Shown here piece after piece: positions 59,904 through 64,000 of a stretch of 64,000 bases of DNA. How positions within the stretch are numbered: the first letter of the stretch is position 1; every line of letters begins with the position of its first letter. Made by a program: the position numbers and the translations under genes. Below the pieces are notes generated by a model. The model saw only the letters and a program-made list of their open reading frames with translations. It ran no database searches and was not told the DNA's origin. The stretch is from Populus alba (lineage: Eukaryota; Streptophyta; Magnoliopsida; Malpighiales; Salicaceae): positions 16,567,631 through 16,631,630 of the forward strand of contig NC_133294.1 in NCBI RefSeq assembly GCF_005239225.2, in the 5' to 3' direction.

Positions 59904-62634
59904 ATGAAGGCCAACACCATCCTGACATGGCTAGCTGTCTCCCTCGCCATTTTGATCGCTCTTAGCCAGTCCAGAGCAGAAGAAACACAACCCTTTTCAA
60001 ACAATCTGAAAATCGATCTTTTTCTTGACAAAATTGGTAAGTGGAGTACTCATCATCAGATACAGCCTCAAGAAACAGGATTGAAACTAGCACCCTCTAT
60101 GGTGATAGCAGGAGTTTTCTGTTTCATAGCTGCCTCTATATCTAGTGCAGGTGGCATTGGTGGAGGGGGGTTGTATATTCCAATACTAACTATAGTGGCA
60201 AGTCTAGACCTGAAAACAGCCTCAAGTTTCTCAGCTTTTATGGTCACGGGAGGATCTGTTGCTAATGTCATGTGTAACATGTTTACAAGAAGTGCGAAGT
60301 TTGGTGGTCAGACCTTGGTAGACTATGATATTGCAATTCTGTCTGAACCGTGCATGTTGTTAGGAGTTAGTGTTGGGGTTATTTGTAATCTTGTTTTCCC
60401 AGAGTGGCTTGTCACAATTTTGTTCGCTGTTTTTCTTGCTTGTTCTACCTTCAAGACTTGTCAGAATGGTGTTTTTCATTGGAAGTTGGAATCGGAAGAA
60501 GTGAATAGAAATGAAAGTGGGAACTTGGAAAATGGGTTGGTTGAAAATCAGACTAGCACTAAGGAAAGTGAAGAGGTGATAAGCAGTGTCAAGGAGCCTC
60601 TTTTGGGTGTAGAATTAACTAATTCCGTGTTGAGGTTTCCATGGATGAAGTTGGGGATATTATTCATCATCTGGTTCTCCTTCTCCATCCTCTATCTTCT
60701 TCGAGGCAATCGGTATGGAGAGGTATGACTCATTTCTGTTTCTAATTCTCCCTGTGAGTTTCTGCTTCTTTGCAAGATTTTACTTGAGATTGGTATTTCC
60801 TTACATGATTTTACATAAGATTGATGATTGAAATTGTTCCGATAGCTCTGTGGTCCTTTTTCTGTAACTTTAGTGATTCTCTCTGGATGCAGACTTCATA
60901 TGGTTAAAAATAATTTTCTAATTGAAATCGAGAATTTGTTATAAAATTGAGTCAAGATTTTAATTTAATCAAAAGTTCAAAATTTTAACTTTTAGATTCT
61001 ACTTATATTACATATCTTTTTAATAAAAACTACTGAATTATAACTCAAAAAAAAAAAAAAAAAGACTTCTCATAAGCCATGCCCAGCAGACTCTTCATCA
61101 AGGACATATTTAGTCTAGAGATTATTCATGAAAAAACACCATTCTTCTAATTTTGTTCCTAGAGGAACTTTGTAAGAGTTATTTGTGGAAGTTCATGCTG
61201 AACTATGGATGAGTCCAGGCTATATCATGTTCCAGTTGGTTCTCTCTATTGGAATATAAGGAAAGCCATGTTCAAAGTTGCTTCATTTTGGACTTCAACA
61301 ATGGTGGAATCTGGAACTGGATATGCATGCAGAAAGCAAGCAATTCTGCCATGATGATATTAATTTATCATTTGGCTTTCCCTTCTGTTGGATCATCAAT
61401 GGTAAAAGACAGCATCATCAATGTATTTGATGCAATAGATTTCATCTGAACTTCGAAAACAGCAGGCTCAGCTTGCAAGTCGATAGCTAATGATTAGGCA
61501 GATTGAGAAAATTTTCTTGAAAACAGCAGGCACAGCTTGCAAGTCACTTACTAATGATTAGGCAGATTAGGAAGATTTTCTTGAAAACAGCAGGCGCTTC
61601 TTCCAAGTCACTGACTAATGATTTGGCAGATTAAGATAATTTTTTTGAAAACAGCAGGCACAGCTTGCTAGTCACGAACTAATGATTAGGCAGATAAAGA
61701 AGATTTTCTTGATTTGAATGAAGATTAAACAGTAGATTTTACTTTGTCAAATGCGATCAGTATCTCAAACTATACAGGCATTATCCTTTGGAGTATTGTT
61801 CATATGTGACAGTTTAGAGTACATGCAGGGTATTATACCAATGGAGTCCTGTGGATTTGGATATTGGGTTGTCTCATCACTTCAAATTCCTCTTGCAATA
61901 ATTTTCACAGCTTTGATACTGTACAGGAAAGAGAGCTGCCAACATCAAACTATAAACCAGCAGGTGCTCAACATACCACAGTAGAAATATTTAGCCACTT
62001 GCGGTCGATAGTTTTAATGTCACTTATGTTCTGATAGGAATTAGAGCAAAATAATCTAAAAATCAGAGTTATCTGTGAAGGGCATGGAAGACCTAACAGG
62101 AGGTGGAACATCAAATAAGCTGATTTTCCCGGTCATGGCATTATTAGCAGGGATGTTGGGAGGAGTTTTTGGGATTGGAGGTGGAATGCTTATCAGCCCA
62201 CTTCTGCTTCAAGTTGGAATAGCACCTGAGGTAAATTACAACTCATGTTACGTTGAATCAGTTACCTGCTAAATGCAGATTGATTTCCAGCTATAACTAT
62301 TTCAAACCATCACTTTTCTGTGCAGATAACTGCAGCAACTTGCTCGTTCATGGTTTTCTTTTCATCTTCAATGTCGGCATTACAGTATCTATTGTTGGGC
62401 ATGGAACATGTTGATACCGCCATCATCCTTTCCGTCATTTGTTTTGTTGCGTCACTTCTTGGGTTGCTGGTGGTACAGAGGGCCATAGTAAAATATGGCA
62501 GGGCTTCCATGATTGTTTTCTCAGTTAGTACAGTAATGGCTTTGAGTACTGTTCTGATGACCAGCTTTGGAGCTCTTAATGTTTGGAGGGATTATAATTC
62601 TGGGAGAAACATGGGGTTCAAACTGCCCTGTTGA
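59904..62634 (+). CDS. TauE/SafE-family (sulfite exporter-like) membrane protein
   Basis: Proposed exons: 59904-60722, 61829-61963, about 62079-62230 and 62326-62634, with GT-AG introns, giving roughly 470 residues. That is the usual length of plant TauE/SafE proteins. Residues 1-25 look like a signal peptide. The family's two halves are clear: GGIGGGGLYIPIL at residues 83-95 in the first and GGVFGIGGGMLISPLL in the third exon. Each is followed by hydrophobic segments, and a hydrophilic acidic loop (about 195-235) lies between the halves. Bacterial relatives export sulfite or organosulfonates; the plant substrate is not established. The third exon's start is uncertain (several AGs at 62040-62078; 62079 keeps phase 0). 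The start at 59904 is the first ATG after the TATA box. No lesion was seen. Confidence 0.85.
60723..61828 (+). other. intron 1 of TauE/SafE gene
   Basis: 1.1 kb with donor GTATGA and acceptor CATGCAG. Holds an A-run (61050-61065) and a 64-bp minisatellite. No embedded gene is supported. Confidence 0.75.
61455..61711 (+). repeat. 64-bp minisatellite, 4 copies
   Basis: Units start with gaaaacagcagg at 61455, 61519, 61583 and 61647, exactly 64 bp apart. They contain aatgattaggcagatta and end attttcttg. Confidence 0.93.
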
Positions 62635-63253
62635 AGAAAGTTTTGTGTTAGTAATCAGCTCCTAGATTAGGTTCAGTTTTGAGTGCCAAGCTTGAAATAA
62701 AAAGAACTACATATAGCAAAAGCAATTTTGTGTAGTAATTCCTGAAAGCCTTGGATGGCAGAGTTTCCCTTTGTCTGCCAAACACTATTCCAACCCCAAC
62801 TGTGATACACTCTTGTGAAAACGAAAAAAAAAAAAAGCAATTCCTTCTAATGTTCAGATAAATCATCAAGAGCAGCCAGGATAGATAAGATCCTTTGAAA
62901 TAAAATTATGACTGCTTTTTTAGCAGATATTTTTCCAATTTTAACACATCAGTGCACATAAACATCTTTCTCAAACGAGAAATGAGCAACTTATTTTAAA
63001 GATAAAAACTGGGAAGCAAAATTACCAAATTTGATTAATGAAAATTACAAGATATTCCAGCGATCGCTAGGAATGCCAAGTTTCCCATCTATGATTGCAC
63101 TCATACATTCTTATACTAACCAATCTATCAGAGCAAAAGATGATTGAAAGACAAACATTATCTTGGACCATTAACAAGAATCATAGTTAGTAAAGGCAAC
63201 AAAAGCTTTCATGCTCTGCAAGAACGTAGACATAAAATCCCTGCCTGAATAAC
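62635..63253. other. spacer between convergent genes
   Basis: 3' flanks of the transporter (plus) and bHLH (minus) genes; no further gene seen. Confidence 0.7.
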
Positions 63254-64000
63254 TTAAGCAACTGGAGGGCGTAGAACATGATCCTGAGAGGTATCAACAA
63301 CAGCAGGGGGCATGAACTGCCACATAGAAATTCCAGGATAACCAACAAAGGGCATCAGCTTGCTGCCAACAACTTGGCCTGGGGCAGAAAATGGAGCTGG
63401 AATGGCAGGGGGATGAGGCAGGAAGTTTGGTGGAGTACTCAAGGCTTTCACTTGCCGCTCTAGGTTCTCCTTTTCTGTCTTTAGCCTCTGTTTCTCATCA
63501 CGAAGCTCATTCTTCTCAGCCTGCATATAGAAAGTTTAATGAACATAAATGACAACCACACTTGCCTAGTTCCTTTGCATACTATTAATAATAACAGGTT
63601 ATATATAATTTATAAACATGTATTCCGAACCTTTTTTAGGTGTTATGTATTAAATATAATGCAAAATTACTGAATTCCAAATCCACGGCATACCTTTAAT
63701 TCATCGATCTTCTCCTGTAGACTCACATTAGACTCTTTCAGCTTCTGAGATTCATCTCGTAACTGAGTCACCATTCGAGCAGCATCAACCAGTATAGCAG
63801 ATTTCTCCACTTTAGGAGGCCTTCCAGGATCTAGAAGAGCACCCAATTCCATGAACCTGGAGTCCATGTCAAACTAAACATCAGAATAACAGAGAGAGAG
63901 AGAAGAATATAAGCATTAGAAGAGCACTACAGCATGCCTGTCGTTCAGCCTATCCCGCCGCAGTTTCTCTCTACATGCTTTGGAGCCAGTTGCATTACTT
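63254..64000 (-). CDS. bHLH transcription factor, subgroup IVc (ILR3-like), 5' end outside window
   Basis: Minus-strand exons: from the window edge (64000) to 63938, 63856-63694, and 63520-63254. The first holds the end of the basic region and helix 1 (ACREKLRRDRLNDR, with conserved Arg residues for E-box contact). The second completes the helix-loop-helix (FMELGALLDPGRPPKVEKSA, ILVDAARMVTQLRDE) and starts a leucine-zipper-like coiled coil. The third continues it (AEKNELRDEKQRLKTEKENL) and ends with the family's C-terminus PGISMWQFMPPAVV ... DHVLRPPVA. ILR3/bHLH34/104/115 proteins regulate iron homeostasis and metal or auxin-conjugate responses in Arabidopsis; which member this is cannot be told. 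The first intron appears to use a GC donor. Confidence 0.92.

Overview
This window looks like nuclear DNA of a woody eudicot, plausibly Salicaceae (Populus/Salix-like). That placement comes from recalled protein similarity and is not verified. Supporting signs are spliced genes with short GT-AG introns, plant-only families (DUF26 cysteine-rich receptor kinases and secretory proteins, plant mobile domain proteins, an ILR3-type bHLH factor), AT-rich intergenic DNA and many LTR retrotransposons. No bacterial-style operons, CRISPR arrays or recognisable rRNA/tRNA genes were seen.

Layout. 1-10817: 3' part of a decayed Ty3/gypsy element of the Tat (dual RNase H) type. It has pol on the plus strand, a spliced plant-mobile-domain gene on the minus strand (4768-8182), and a 756-bp 3' LTR. 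11662-12850: inverted LTR fragment of a second gypsy family. 13048-30086: a receptor-kinase (CRK) pseudogene whose intron holds a Ty1/copia element (13651-29459). That copia element holds a 10.8-kb Tat-like gypsy element (16415-27246), whose 3' LTR in turn holds a 289-bp TRIM. 31443-37487: a convergent, minus-strand CRK pseudogene, split in the equivalent intron by a young copia element (32074-36839). 40065-40137: orphan last exon of a sterol carrier protein 2 gene. About 40362-47340: a nearly intact minus-strand L1-type LINE. 48348-49351: a DUF26 secretory protein gene with a 1-base frameshift. 49352-57981: AT-rich intergenic DNA with microsatellites and a local tandem duplication. 57987-59653: a solo LTR with a perfect 5-bp target-site duplication. 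59904-62634: an apparently intact TauE/SafE-family transporter gene (4 exons). 63254-64000: the 3' exons of a convergent bHLH IVc (ILR3-like) gene, cut by the window edge.

How it fits together. The right-hand 4 kb is ordinary genic DNA: a sulfite/organosulfonate-exporter-like membrane protein and an iron-homeostasis-type bHLH regulator, tail to tail. The rest is a retrotransposon-rich stretch that has repeatedly invaded a small DUF26 gene cluster. The most unusual items are the spliced antisense gene inside the first retrotransposon, two independent copia insertions in the same intron of two CRK paralogues, a 172-bp higher-order repeat inside the second gypsy element, and the solo LTR just upstream of the transporter promoter. 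All exon boundaries were read by eye from splice motifs and reading frame; none has transcript support.
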